Assembly: GCA_934565855.1 (NCBI GenBank)
Contig: CAKTIO010000007.1
Span: 128,539-192,538, forward strand
Origin: an uncultured Dysosmobacter sp.
GTDB taxonomy: Bacteria; Bacillota; Clostridia; Oscillospirales; Oscillospiraceae
DNA length: 64,000 bases
Reading direction: 5' to 3'
Shown: piece by piece, positions 31,749 through 40,219 of the stretch
How positions within the stretch are numbered: the first letter of the stretch is position 1
Layout of the letters: every line of letters starts with the position of its first letter
The notes under the pieces: model-generated
What the model saw: only the letters and a program-made list of their open reading frames with translations
Told to the model about the DNA's origin: nothing
Databases searched by the model: none
Made by a program: the position numbers and the translations under genes

Positions 31749-33005
31749 ATGAAAGATCTGTATGTTGTCAACTGCTGCAGAACCGCAATCGGTTCCTTTG
31801 GCGGCTCTTTGAAGAACACTCCCGCAGCTGAAATGGGCTCCATCGTTGTGAAGGAAGCTCTGAATCGTGCCGGTGTGAAGCCCGAGCAGGTCGATGAGGT
31901 CATGTTTGGCTGTGTGCTGACCGCAGCACAGGGTCAGAATGTTGCCCGCCAGGTGGCAGTCAAGGCTGGCATTCCCTACTCCGTTCCCGCATATACCGTC
32001 GGCATGGTCTGCGGCTCCGGCATGAAGTCCATGATCGAGGGTGCACGCTCCATTCTGGCTGGCGATGCAGATATCATCGTCTGCGGCGGCACCGAGAACA
32101 TGTCCGCAGCTCCCTTCGCAGCACCCGATGCCCGCTGGGGCGCCCGCATGGGTGACAAGAAGCTGGTGGATACCATGATCAAGGACGGTCTGTGGGATGC
32201 ATTCAACAACTATCACATGGGCACCACCGCAGAGAACATCTGCGATGTCTGGGGCATCACCCGTCAGGAGCTGGATGAGTTCGCCGCTGCTTCCCAGCAG
32301 AAGACCGAGGCTGCTCAGGCTGCCGGCAAGTTTGACGACGAGATTGTTCCCGTTCCCGTAAAGGTCAAGAAGACCATCGTGGAGTTCAAGAAGGATGAGT
32401 TCCCCCGCGCAGGCACCACTGTGGAGGGCATCTCCAAGATGAAGGGTGCTTTCCCCGTGGGTCCCGAGTCCCCCAATCCCCAGGTCGTACATACCTTTGA
32501 GCCCACCGGCATCAAGGATGCAGCCGACAAGGGCACTCAGCGCGTGACCGCAGCCTCCGCTTCCGGTATCAACGACGGTGCTGCCGCACTGGTTCTGGCT
32601 TCCGGCGAGGCTGTTGAGAAGTACGGTCTGAAGCCGATGGCAAAGCTGATCGGCTGGGGTCAGGGCGGTGTCGATCCCAAGATCATGGGTGTCGGTCCCG
32701 TTCCCGCTTCCCGTCAGGCAATGGCTAAGGCTGGCGTCACCATCGACGACATCGACCTGGTGGAAGCCAACGAGGCATTTGCAGCACAGTCCATCGCTGT
32801 GGCGCGTGAGCTGCACTTCGATATGAGCAAGGTCAACGTCAACGGCGGCGCAATCTCCCTGGGTCATCCCGTGGGTGCTTCCGGTGCGCGTATCATCGTC
32901 ACTTTGCTGCACGAGATGCAGAAGCGTCCCGATGCAAAGAAGGGCCTTGCCACCCTGTGCATTGGCGGCGGTCAGGGCGTTGCCACCATCTTCGAGAAGT
33001 GCTGA
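31749..33005 (+). CDS. thlA: Acetyl-CoA acetyltransferase (thiolase)
   Basis: A 418-residue thiolase that condenses two acetyl-CoA to acetoacetyl-CoA, the entry to butyrate synthesis. Cys88 (VCGSGMK), His373 (SLGHPVGASG) and Cys404 (CIGGGQG) are the catalytic set, and NEAFAAQ is present. Compared with clostridial thiolases of about 392 residues, an extra 25 or so residues lie near 236-262, between EGISKMKGAF and TAASASG. ATG 31749 follows CGGAGG. A strong terminator follows, so it is a single-gene unit. Control by Rex is proposed from the sites around the promoter. Confidence 0.94.
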   Translation: MKDLYVVNCCRTAIGSFGGSLKNTPAAEMGSIVVKEALNRAGVKPEQVDEVMFGCVLTAAQGQNVARQVAVKAGIPYSVPAYTVGMVCGSGMKSMIEGARSILAGDADIIVCGGTENMSAAPFAAPDARWGARMGDKKLVDTMIKDGLWDAFNNYHMGTTAENICDVWGITRQELDEFAAASQQKTEAAQAAGKFDDEIVPVPVKVKKTIVEFKKDEFPRAGTTVEGISKMKGAFPVGPESPNPQVVHTFEPTGIKDAADKGTQRVTAASASGINDGAAALVLASGEAVEKYGLKPMAKLIGWGQGGVDPKIMGVGPVPASRQAMAKAGVTIDDIDLVEANEAFAAQSIAVARELHFDMSKVNVNGGAISLGHPVGASGARIIVTLLHEMQKRPDAKKGLATLCIGGGQGVATIFEKC

Positions 33006-33030
33006 GCTTCTAAGAAATAAAAGCCTGATA

Positions 33031-33066
33031 AAGGGGCGCTCCGGAAATCCGGAGCGCCCCTTTTAT
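33031..33066 (+). terminator. Terminator of the thiolase gene
   Basis: Perfect 14-bp stem AAGGGGCGCTCCGG with complement, 4-base loop and T run. Confidence 0.92.
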
Positions 33067-33107
33067 AGCTTTATCCGGCAGAAGCGGTTTTTATCGTGAA
33101 ACGCCCT

Positions 33108-33133
33108 CTCCGCAGAAATTTCTGCGGAGCTTT
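33108..33133. terminator. 22-bp perfect palindrome with T run
   Basis: CTCCGCAGAAA and its exact complement without loop (33108-33129), followed by CTTTT. It may be a second terminator before the next operon or an operator. Confidence 0.5.
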
Positions 33134-33209
33134 TACTGTATGCCGCTGCCTGTTTTGCAGCGCGGAGAGGGTTGCTTTAGCGGATGGACCAAAATTTTTC
33201 CGCATTTTT

Positions 33210-33241
33210 TTGATAATCTGCCAGTAGTGATTTGTATACAA
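33210..33241 (+). promoter_or_regulatory. Promoter and palindromic operator of tdh-aco operon
   Basis: TTGATA (33210-33215), 17-base spacer, TGTATA (33233-33238). The -10 box lies within the perfect 10-bp palindrome TTGTATACAA (33232-33241), a form bound by several GntR-family repressors. Start codon is 90 bp further on. Confidence 0.5.
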
Positions 33242-33331
33242 CGCTACATTCTTTGGAAAGATTCGCCGATACAATAAAGACAGTAGCCCGCAGGCTGCGG
33301 GCGGCTTACAACAGGAAAGGCAGGGGATAGC

Positions 33332-34390
33332 ATGAAAGAAACCATGTGCGGCTGGGTAAAGGAAGCCGCACAGTTTGGCGCAATGGTCTATCATGAGGAC
33401 CTTCCGGTTCCACAGGTGGGAGACGATGATGTGCTGATCCGCGTACACTGTACGGCGATCTGCGGCACAGACCTCCACATTTACGAGTGGGACGACTGGA
33501 GTCAGAAGCACGGAAAGGCACCCTTTGTACCCGGACATGAAACCGCCGGAACCATTGTGGCGGTGGGAAAAAACGTCACGGAACGCAAGGTGGGCGACCG
33601 GGTGGCATGCGAATCCCACATCGCCTGCGGAAGCTGCTACTTCTGCAAAAACGGGATGCCCCACATCTGCAAGAACGTACAGCTGTTCGGTGTGGGCGTT
33701 AACGGCGCGTTTGCCGAGTATGCCAAGATCCCCTGGCATTCCACCTTCCTGTTGGAGAATGGTCTCTCCTTTGAGGAAGCCTGTATGTTCGAGCCGATGG
33801 GCGCGGGCGTTCACGGCGTAGAGTCCGCCGAGGTGGCGGGGAAGACCGTTCTGGTCAGTGGCTGCGGTCCCATTGGACTGACGGCAGTCAGCGCCAGCAA
33901 GACCTTTGGCGCGAAGCTGGTCATCGCCTGCGACCTGCTGGACGACCGTCTGGAGGATGCGAAGGCAATGGGTGCGGACGTGGTGCTGAACAGCGGGAGC
34001 TGTGATCTGACGGAAGAGGTGCTGAAGCTGACTGATGGCATCGGCGTGGATGCCGCCATTGACATTACCGGCGCAGGCGCGGCGATCCGCAATGCGCTGC
34101 GGTCTGTCCGGGCGGCAGGACGGCTGGTGTGCGTGGGACTGCCCACCAAAAAGGTGGAGCTGGACCTGACCAACGACCTGATCTACCGGGAGGTAGAGAT
34201 GACCGGCATCTCCGGCAGAAAGATATGGGAGACCTGGTCGGACTTTGCCAAGGTCATGCGTGGACCCTACTTCAAAATGGAAAAGGTTCTGGGCAGGTTC
34301 TTTGACCTGCGGGAGCTGGAACAGGCTATGGAAGCCATCCGCGGCGGCGAATCCGGCAAGATGCTGGTATATCCCGGCGGAAAATCCTGA
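33332..34390 (+). CDS. Zn-dependent threonine/butanediol dehydrogenase-like enzyme
   Basis: A 352-residue medium-chain alcohol dehydrogenase. The catalytic-zinc residues are in TAICGTD and GHETAG, the structural-zinc cysteines in CGSCYFCKNGMPHIC, and the NAD-binding VSGCGPIGL follows. The run CGTDLHIYEWDDWSQK and the ending GESGKMLVYPG are close to L-threonine 3-dehydrogenase, which makes 2-amino-3-ketobutyrate. Standing first in an operon for an acetoin-dehydrogenase-like complex, it could instead oxidise 2,3-butanediol to acetoin. Sequence favours threonine, context favours butanediol. Confidence 0.8.
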   Translation: MKETMCGWVKEAAQFGAMVYHEDLPVPQVGDDDVLIRVHCTAICGTDLHIYEWDDWSQKHGKAPFVPGHETAGTIVAVGKNVTERKVGDRVACESHIACGSCYFCKNGMPHICKNVQLFGVGVNGAFAEYAKIPWHSTFLLENGLSFEEACMFEPMGAGVHGVESAEVAGKTVLVSGCGPIGLTAVSASKTFGAKLVIACDLLDDRLEDAKAMGADVVLNSGSCDLTEEVLKLTDGIGVDAAIDITGAGAAIRNALRSVRAAGRLVCVGLPTKKVELDLTNDLIYREVEMTGISGRKIWETWSDFAKVMRGPYFKMEKVLGRFFDLRELEQAMEAIRGGESGKMLVYPGGKS

Positions 34391-34427
34391 AAGACATCCG
34401 AAATGAATATGTGTGGAGGTTCATTTT

Positions 34428-35393
34428 ATGAAATATGAGAAGAAATTTTTGCGTGAGGTCTACACCGACCTGCTGAAGACCAGAATGCTGGAAGAGAAAA
34501 TGATCGATCTGTATGCAGAGAGCATCATCCCTGGTCACGTTCACAGCGGCGCCGGACAGGAGGGTACCTTCGTGGGTGTGCTGCACAGCAGCAAGAAGGG
34601 CGACTACTTCAAGTTCGGACATCGTCCCCTCGCCATTGCCCATGTTGCCGGACAGCCGCTGGACGAGTATTTCGGTGAGATGCTGGGAAAGACCACCGGC
34701 AACTCCGGCGGACGGGGCGGCAGCCTGCACCTGGGTCGTCTGGAAGACGGCGTGGTGGGCTTCTCCGGCACGCTGGGCTGCGACGCAGGCGTTCCTGTGG
34801 GCGCTGCGCTGACCATTGATATGGAGGGACGGGACAACGTTTCCTATTACTTCTACGGCGATGGTACCGCCAGCCGCGGTCCTGTTCACGAGGCAATGGT
34901 GCTGGCCTCCGCATGGAAGCTGCCGGTGCTGTTTGTCTGCGAGAACAACCAGTTCGCCATTTCCACGCCTAGCTCCTTCAGTAGTGCCGCACCGAATCCC
35001 GGCGCGGACCGCGCAGCTGGATATGCCATGCCCAGTGAGGTGGTGGACGGTACAGATGTGCTGGCTGTGTATGAGGCAGCCATGCGCCTGACCAAGTCCA
35101 TCCGTGAGGGCAACGGTCCCGCCATTCTGGAGTGCAAGGATTACCGCTGGAAGGGTCACTTCGAGGGCGACCAGTGCGCATACCGGGATGCGGAGGTCAC
35201 CAAGGACTACATTGAAAACAAGGACTGCGTCAAGCTGCTGGAGGACAAGCTGAGAAGCGAGGGCGTCATGACCGACGAGGACTTCGCCAAGCTGCGCGAG
35301 GACTTCAACCGTGAGATGGACGAGTCCGTGGCACGGGCGCAGGCGGCTCCTGAGATGAAGCCGGAAGAAATTTACGACAATCTCTATGTGTAA
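34428..35393 (+). CDS. acoA: TPP-dependent dehydrogenase E1 alpha subunit
   Basis: A 321-residue E1 alpha protein of the acetoin/2-oxoacid dehydrogenase type. The thiamine-diphosphate motif runs from GDGTASRGPVHEAM to CENNQFAIST, and GHVHSGAGQEG and GGRGGSLH are present. With AcoB it decarboxylates or cleaves the substrate and transfers the acyl group to lipoate. ATG 34428 follows GGAGG. It is 37 bp after the dehydrogenase gene and 14 bp before acoB. Acetoin as substrate is inferred from similarity and context. Confidence 0.85.
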   Translation: MKYEKKFLREVYTDLLKTRMLEEKMIDLYAESIIPGHVHSGAGQEGTFVGVLHSSKKGDYFKFGHRPLAIAHVAGQPLDEYFGEMLGKTTGNSGGRGGSLHLGRLEDGVVGFSGTLGCDAGVPVGAALTIDMEGRDNVSYYFYGDGTASRGPVHEAMVLASAWKLPVLFVCENNQFAISTPSSFSSAAPNPGADRAAGYAMPSEVVDGTDVLAVYEAAMRLTKSIREGNGPAILECKDYRWKGHFEGDQCAYRDAEVTKDYIENKDCVKLLEDKLRSEGVMTDEDFAKLREDFNREMDESVARAQAAPEMKPEEIYDNLYV

Positions 35394-35407
35394 GGGGAGG
35401 GAATCAC

Positions 35408-36391
35408 ATGAAAGTTACCTATTTGAATGCGATCAGCGATGCGCTGAAGGAAGAGATGCGCAGAGATGAAAAGATGGTCATTTACGGTGAGGATGTGGCG
35501 CAGTTCGGCAACATCTTCGGTGTGACCCGCGGCATGCTGGAGGAATTCGGCAACAAGCGCATCCGCAACACTCCCATTACTGAGACGGCAATCATCGGCA
35601 GCGCCATTGGCGCGGCTGTGACGGGTCTGCGTCCCTGTGTGGAGCTGATGTACTCCGACTTTGCGATGGTGGCGTTTTCCGAGATTTTCCACTGCGTCGC
35701 TAAGTGGAGATATATGCACGGTCCCGAGTATAAGCTGCCTCTGGTCATCCGCAACGCCTCTGGCTCCTCCAACGGTGCCGGTGCAGAGCACTCCAACTGC
35801 GTGGAGAGCCTGTTCATGCACGCCCCCGGACTGACCATCATCACTCCCTCCTGCCCCTACGATGCCAAGGGTCTGCTGAAGTCTGCCATCCGCAGCGACA
35901 ACCCCGTGCTGTTCTGCGAGCCGAAGCTGCTGTACCAGACCAAGCAGGATATTCCTGAAGACGTTTACCACTCTGACTACACCATTCCCATCGGTGTGGC
36001 AGACATCAAGCGTCCCGGCAAGGACATCACCCTGGTGGCAGTGGGTCTGATGGTTCCCCGCGCACTGGAGGCTGCCGAAAAGCTGGCTGCCGAGGGCATC
36101 GATGTGGAGGTCATTGACCCCCGCACCATCGCACCGCTGGATAAGGACACCATTTATGCCTCCATCCGCAAGACCCACCGCGCAGCCATCGTGGAGGAGA
36201 GCAACAAGACCGCCGGCATCGGCGCGGAGTTTGCCGCCCTGTTCCAGGAGGAGCTGTACGATGAGCTGGACGGACCCGTGGCGCGGATCGCGGCGCTGGA
36301 CGTTCCCATGCCCTACAACATTCCGATGGAGAAATATTCCATTCCCGATGTCAACCGCATCTGCGATTCCATCCGGAAAGCCATGCTGTAA
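35408..36391 (+). CDS. acoB: TPP-dependent dehydrogenase E1 beta subunit
   Basis: A 327-residue transketolase-like beta subunit. It shows the GEDVAQFGNIFG and ITETAIIGSAIGAA segments, MYSDFAMVAFSEI and the C-terminal transketolase domain (DPRTIAPLDKDTIYASI). It completes the E1 active site with AcoA. The start overlaps a GGGAGGG site near 35395. It stands in acoA-acoB-acoC-acoL order. Confidence 0.9.
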   Translation: MKVTYLNAISDALKEEMRRDEKMVIYGEDVAQFGNIFGVTRGMLEEFGNKRIRNTPITETAIIGSAIGAAVTGLRPCVELMYSDFAMVAFSEIFHCVAKWRYMHGPEYKLPLVIRNASGSSNGAGAEHSNCVESLFMHAPGLTIITPSCPYDAKGLLKSAIRSDNPVLFCEPKLLYQTKQDIPEDVYHSDYTIPIGVADIKRPGKDITLVAVGLMVPRALEAAEKLAAEGIDVEVIDPRTIAPLDKDTIYASIRKTHRAAIVEESNKTAGIGAEFAALFQEELYDELDGPVARIAALDVPMPYNIPMEKYSIPDVNRICDSIRKAML

Positions 36392-36406
36392 TAGGAGGGA
36401 CACTAC

Positions 36407-37957
36407 ATGAGCACACAGGTCGTAATGCCCCGCGCCGGACTGACGATGGTGGAAGGCACTATCGGTGAATGGAAGGTGGCGGAGGGCGCCCGCGTCAGCA
36501 AGGGCGACGTCATTATGGAATTTGAAAACGAGAAGAACACCATCGACTGTGAAGCGCTGGACAGCGGCATTCTGCACATCCTCGCCCAGGAGGGCGACAC
36601 AGTGCCGGTAGGTGGTGTGATCGCCGAGCTGGCGGCAGACGAGGCGGAGTATGCCGCGATGACCAGCGGCGCTGCCGCAGAGCAGCCCGCAGCCGCGGCG
36701 GAAGCCGCGCCTGCAGCAGATGTCCCAGTAGGCGTGGAGGAGATCCCCATGCCCCGCGCTGGACTGACGATGGTGGAGGGTACCATCAGCGAGTGGAAGG
36801 TAGAGGAAGGCGCTCTGGTAAACAAGGGCGATGTGGTCATGGAGTTTGAGAACGAGAAGAACTCCATTGAGTATGAGATCATTCACGGCGGCTACATCCA
36901 CAAGGTCGTGGAAGAGGGCGACACCGTGGAGGTGGGAAAGCCCATCGCCTATGTGGCGCAGACCAAGGAGGACTATGACCGCCTGGTGTCCGGCGGTGCA
37001 GCGCCTGCCGCAGCGGCAGCACCCGCTGCCTCTGCAGCCGCGGCTCCGGCAAAGACCGCTCCCGCAGCCAGCCGCAGCACGGATGGACACATCCGAGCCA
37101 CTGGTCTTGCCAAGAAGATGGCGAAGGAAGCCGGTATCGACTTGGCTGAGGTCGCCGCCTCCGGCGGTCCGGACGGTACCCGTATCGTTGCAAGAGACGT
37201 AACGGAGTATCTGGAAAACCGCAAGAAGGCTCCCGCAGCTGCAGCCGCGCCTGCAGGTGTGGAGGACGAGGTCACGGAGATCCCCTGGACCGGCGTCCGC
37301 AAGACCATTGCACGCAACATGATGAATTCCCTGCAGTCTATGGCACAGAACACCTGCACGCTGGAGGTGGACTGCACCGATCTGCTGGCTCTGCGTGAGA
37401 AGTTTGTGGCAGATCAGGAGATGCTGGGTTGTAAGATCACCGTCAATGACCTGCTGTGCAAGCTGCTGGGCAAGGTGGTGGCAAAGCATCCGCTGGCAAA
37501 CGCCACCTTCGACGGCAAGACCCTTTACACCCACAAGCATGTTCACCTGTCTGTGGCAGTTGCCACGGAGGATGGGCTCATGGTGCCCGTGGTCCGCAAC
37601 ATCGATACCCTCTCCCTCACCGAGATTCACGAGAAGGTCAAGGACCTGGCACAGCGTGCCAAGGACAAGAAGCTGGATGGCAGCGAGATGAGCGGCGGCA
37701 CCTTCTCCATTACCAATGTTGGTATGTTCCCCATTGATTATGGCACTCCCGTGATCAATCCGCCCCAGACCTGCATCTGCGGCTTTGGTCGTCCCAAGCT
37801 GAAGCCCGCGGTCCTGCCGGACGGTACCATCGGCGCCCGCATGATGATGAACGTGTTCCTGACCTTTGATCATCAGATCATCGACGGTCTGGAGTGCGGA
37901 CGGATCTTCAAGGATTTGGAGTATTACATTCTCCATCCTGAAATGATTCTGGCTTGA
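36407..37957 (+). CDS. acoC: Dihydrolipoyl acyltransferase E2 with two lipoyl domains
   Basis: A 516-residue E2. Two lipoyl domains (about 2-78 and 112-188) carry the probable lipoylated lysines K43 and K151 in ENEKN. Ala/Pro-rich linkers follow, then a peripheral E1/E3-binding domain (about 226-267) and a catalytic domain ending in DHQIIDG with the catalytic His near 489. It passes the acetyl group to CoA. The ENEKN motif replaces the commoner DKA. The duplicated lipoyl domains are nearly identical in their first 20 residues. Confidence 0.92.
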   Translation: MSTQVVMPRAGLTMVEGTIGEWKVAEGARVSKGDVIMEFENEKNTIDCEALDSGILHILAQEGDTVPVGGVIAELAADEAEYAAMTSGAAAEQPAAAAEAAPAADVPVGVEEIPMPRAGLTMVEGTISEWKVEEGALVNKGDVVMEFENEKNSIEYEIIHGGYIHKVVEEGDTVEVGKPIAYVAQTKEDYDRLVSGGAAPAAAAAPAASAAAAPAKTAPAASRSTDGHIRATGLAKKMAKEAGIDLAEVAASGGPDGTRIVARDVTEYLENRKKAPAAAAAPAGVEDEVTEIPWTGVRKTIARNMMNSLQSMAQNTCTLEVDCTDLLALREKFVADQEMLGCKITVNDLLCKLLGKVVAKHPLANATFDGKTLYTHKHVHLSVAVATEDGLMVPVVRNIDTLSLTEIHEKVKDLAQRAKDKKLDGSEMSGGTFSITNVGMFPIDYGTPVINPPQTCICGFGRPKLKPAVLPDGTIGARMMMNVFLTFDHQIIDGLECGRIFKDLEYYILHPEMILA

Positions 37958-37971
37958 GAGGAGAACGTAGT

Positions 37972-39369
37972 ATGAAGATCATTGTTATCGGCGGCGGTCC
38001 CGGTGGCTATGTTGCCGCCATCCGCGCCGCACAGCTGGGTGCCAGCGTTACGCTGGTGGAAAAGGAGCATCTGGGCGGCACCTGCCTGAATGTAGGCTGC
38101 ATTCCCACCAAGTGCCTGCTGCACTCCGCAGAGCTGGTTTCCCAGATCCAGGAGCAGGGCAAGGACATCGGTGTGGAGGTAGAGGGCGTCAAGGTCAACT
38201 TCCCCCAGGTCATTGCTCATAAAAACGATATTTCCAAGAAGCTGACCGGCGGTGTTGCCAGTCTGCTGAAGATGAATAAGGTCCAGAAGCTGGATGGTGA
38301 GGCGACCTTTACCGGTCCTAAGAAGCTGACGGTGAAGAAGTCCGATGGCTCCGCACAGGAGCTGACCGCTGATGCCATTATCATCGCCACCGGCTCTGTT
38401 AACGCCCAGCCTCCCATCCCCGGTTTGAAGGAGAACCCCAACTGCATCGACTCCACCGGAGCATTGTCTCTGGAGAAGCTGCCCAAGACCATGGTGGTCA
38501 TCGGCGGCGGCGTCATCGGTCTGGAGCTGGCATGCGCTTACGCAGCCTTCGGCACCAAGATCACCGTTGTGGAGGCAATGGACCACATGCTGCCCATGCT
38601 GGACGGTGATCTGACCAAGATCGGTGTGGCACACATGAAGAAGATGGGCATGGAGTTCAACCTGGAATGCCCCGTGCAGTCCGTGGAAGCCTCCCCCGTG
38701 GGTGCCAAGGTCGTCTGCAAGAACAAGGCTGGTGAGACCGTCAGCTTCGAGGCGGAGAAGGTTTTGGTCGCTATCGGCCGTAAGGCAAACACCGCTTCTC
38801 TGAATCTGGATGCCGGCGGCATCAAGAATGAGAAGGGACGCATTATTGTCAATGATAGGATGCAGACCAACATCCCTGGCGTGTACGCCATCGGTGACTG
38901 TGTGATAGGTCATGCACAGCTGGCACACACTGCTTCCGCTATGGGCGAGGTCGCTGCGGAAAACATCATGGGTATCGCCACGGAATACGATGAAAGCACC
39001 AATCCCACCTGCGTATATATGGAGCCGGAGGCTGCTTCTGTGGGTCTCACCGAGGAGCAGTGCAAGGCTCAGGGCATTGAGTACAAGGTTGGTAAGTTCC
39101 CCATGAGCGCCAACGGCAAGGCTCTGATCCTGAACGGCGGCGAGGGTCTGGTAAAGATCATTGCTGGCAAGAGGTATGGCGAGGTGCTGGGTATGCACAT
39201 CATCGGGCCCCGTGCCACGGACCTGATCGCCGAGGGCGCTCTGGCGATTCGTCTGGAAGCCACGCTGGATGAGCTGATCACCACCATCCACTCCCATCCC
39301 ACGGTGACGGAGACCATGCGGGAAGCAGCGCTCCATGCGGAAAAGCGCGCCATCCACACCAAGAACTGA
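37972..39369 (+). CDS. acoL: Dihydrolipoyl dehydrogenase (E3)
   Basis: A 465-residue flavoprotein that reoxidises dihydrolipoamide with NAD+. FAD binding GGGPGGY, redox disulfide GGTCLNVGCIPTK, NAD-binding GGGVIGLE, second FAD motif GVYAIGD and the C-terminal His-Glu pair in HSHPTVTE are all present. ATG 37972 follows GAGGAG. It is the last gene of the operon, followed by a strong terminator. Confidence 0.95.
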   Translation: MKIIVIGGGPGGYVAAIRAAQLGASVTLVEKEHLGGTCLNVGCIPTKCLLHSAELVSQIQEQGKDIGVEVEGVKVNFPQVIAHKNDISKKLTGGVASLLKMNKVQKLDGEATFTGPKKLTVKKSDGSAQELTADAIIIATGSVNAQPPIPGLKENPNCIDSTGALSLEKLPKTMVVIGGGVIGLELACAYAAFGTKITVVEAMDHMLPMLDGDLTKIGVAHMKKMGMEFNLECPVQSVEASPVGAKVVCKNKAGETVSFEAEKVLVAIGRKANTASLNLDAGGIKNEKGRIIVNDRMQTNIPGVYAIGDCVIGHAQLAHTASAMGEVAAENIMGIATEYDESTNPTCVYMEPEAASVGLTEEQCKAQGIEYKVGKFPMSANGKALILNGGEGLVKIIAGKRYGEVLGMHIIGPRATDLIAEGALAIRLEATLDELITTIHSHPTVTETMREAALHAEKRAIHTKN

Positions 39370-39384
39370 TAGAAAACAAAAGGT

Positions 39385-39416
39385 ACGCCCGCTGCCAGTG
39401 GCAGCGGGCGTTTTTC
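39385..39416 (+). terminator. Terminator of the aco operon
   Basis: 12-bp stem ACGCCCGCTGCC with complement, 3-base loop and TTTTT. Confidence 0.92.
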
Positions 39417-39430
39417 TGATGAAAAGTTGT

Positions 39431-39460
39431 CCCGGCATTGAGGATATCCTCAATGCCGGG
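39431..39460 (-). terminator. Terminator of the murT-gatD operon
   Basis: Perfect 14-bp stem CCCGGCATTGAGGA with complement and a 2-base centre, downstream of the GatD-like gene; the minus strand continues ACAACTTTTC. Confidence 0.75.
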
Positions 39461-39477
39461 GCGGCTTATATTTAGAT

Positions 39478-40218
39478 TTATTTGGTGTTTTTCTCGCAGC
39501 GCAGCTTTAGCTGCTGTGCGGTAATGGCATACGCTTGTTCCTCCGCCAGATAGGTGGGAACCGTTTCCGGAAGGGGCTGTCCCCGGTGCTTATAGATGGA
39601 GGCAATGACTGCTGCCAGCAGCATGGGATTCTTCACCAGAATGGGACCGGTGAGATGGGAGGCAAACACGCTGCCGGAGTGATAGCCCTCCGGGCTGCCC
39701 TCCCGCTCATTGCCGAAGCCCATAGAGCAAAGACTGATAAGAGGGGAATCCACGCCCTGAATGATGGAGCACTTGTTCATAAAGCCCACCACGGCGGCGG
39801 GATACAGGCTGGTGGTGCCGTAGACATCCCCCACGATGCGGAGCTTGCCTTGGGTGGAGGTGTAGGAGGTGAGACCAATGCCATGATAGGTCTTGCCGTC
39901 GGCATCGGTGATGGATTTGCCCAGCAGCTCCATTGCGGTCCCGGCAAACAGCAGGGTGGTCCCGCCTTGGGCGGCAGCCTTCACGGCATCGCCGAAGCGG
40001 GCAAAGTCCGCCAGCGCGGCTTTCTGGCTGCGCTCAGTTCCGGCACCCATGTAAAGGAAATCGGCGTTGGCAATGTCAGCATCCTGTCCATAGTCCACGG
40101 TCTCCACGGTGACGGTGTTGCCCAGGTCCTCCAGATGGCGGCGCAGCAGCGCCACGTTGGCATAGCTGCCGTACAGGCTCATCAGCTCCGGGTAGAAATG
40201 AATGATCTTCAGTTCCAT
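39478..40218 (-). CDS. GatD-like amidotransferase subunit lacking catalytic residues
   Basis: A 246-residue protein of the CobB/CobQ-like glutamine amidotransferase group that partners MurT. Fold landmarks are present (YGSYANVALLRR, YMGAGTERSQ, GPILVKNP). The nucleophile Cys expected in a CGG-type elbow is absent: the region reads LLFAGTAMELLG, with Gly93 at that site. The His expected before GP is Thr190 (ASHLTGPIL), with a His two residues earlier. It may not hydrolyse glutamine. ATG 40218 lies 1 bp after the murT stop and has a GGAGG site. Confidence 0.8.
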   Translation of the reverse strand: MELKIIHFYPELMSLYGSYANVALLRRHLEDLGNTVTVETVDYGQDADIANADFLYMGAGTERSQKAALADFARFGDAVKAAAQGGTTLLFAGTAMELLGKSITDADGKTYHGIGLTSYTSTQGKLRIVGDVYGTTSLYPAAVVGFMNKCSIIQGVDSPLISLCSMGFGNEREGSPEGYHSGSVFASHLTGPILVKNPMLLAAVIASIYKHRGQPLPETVPTYLAEEQAYAITAQQLKLRCEKNTK

Positions 40219-40219
40219 A

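Noticed and set aside
33170..33331. Sigma-54 promoter for the aco operon
   Set aside because: No GG-N10-GC pattern with correct spacing was found, and no AcoR-like activator is nearby.
35384..37936. 850-residue minus-strand open frame opposite acoB and acoC
   Set aside because: Antisense shadow of conserved genes with low-complexity composition and no family match.
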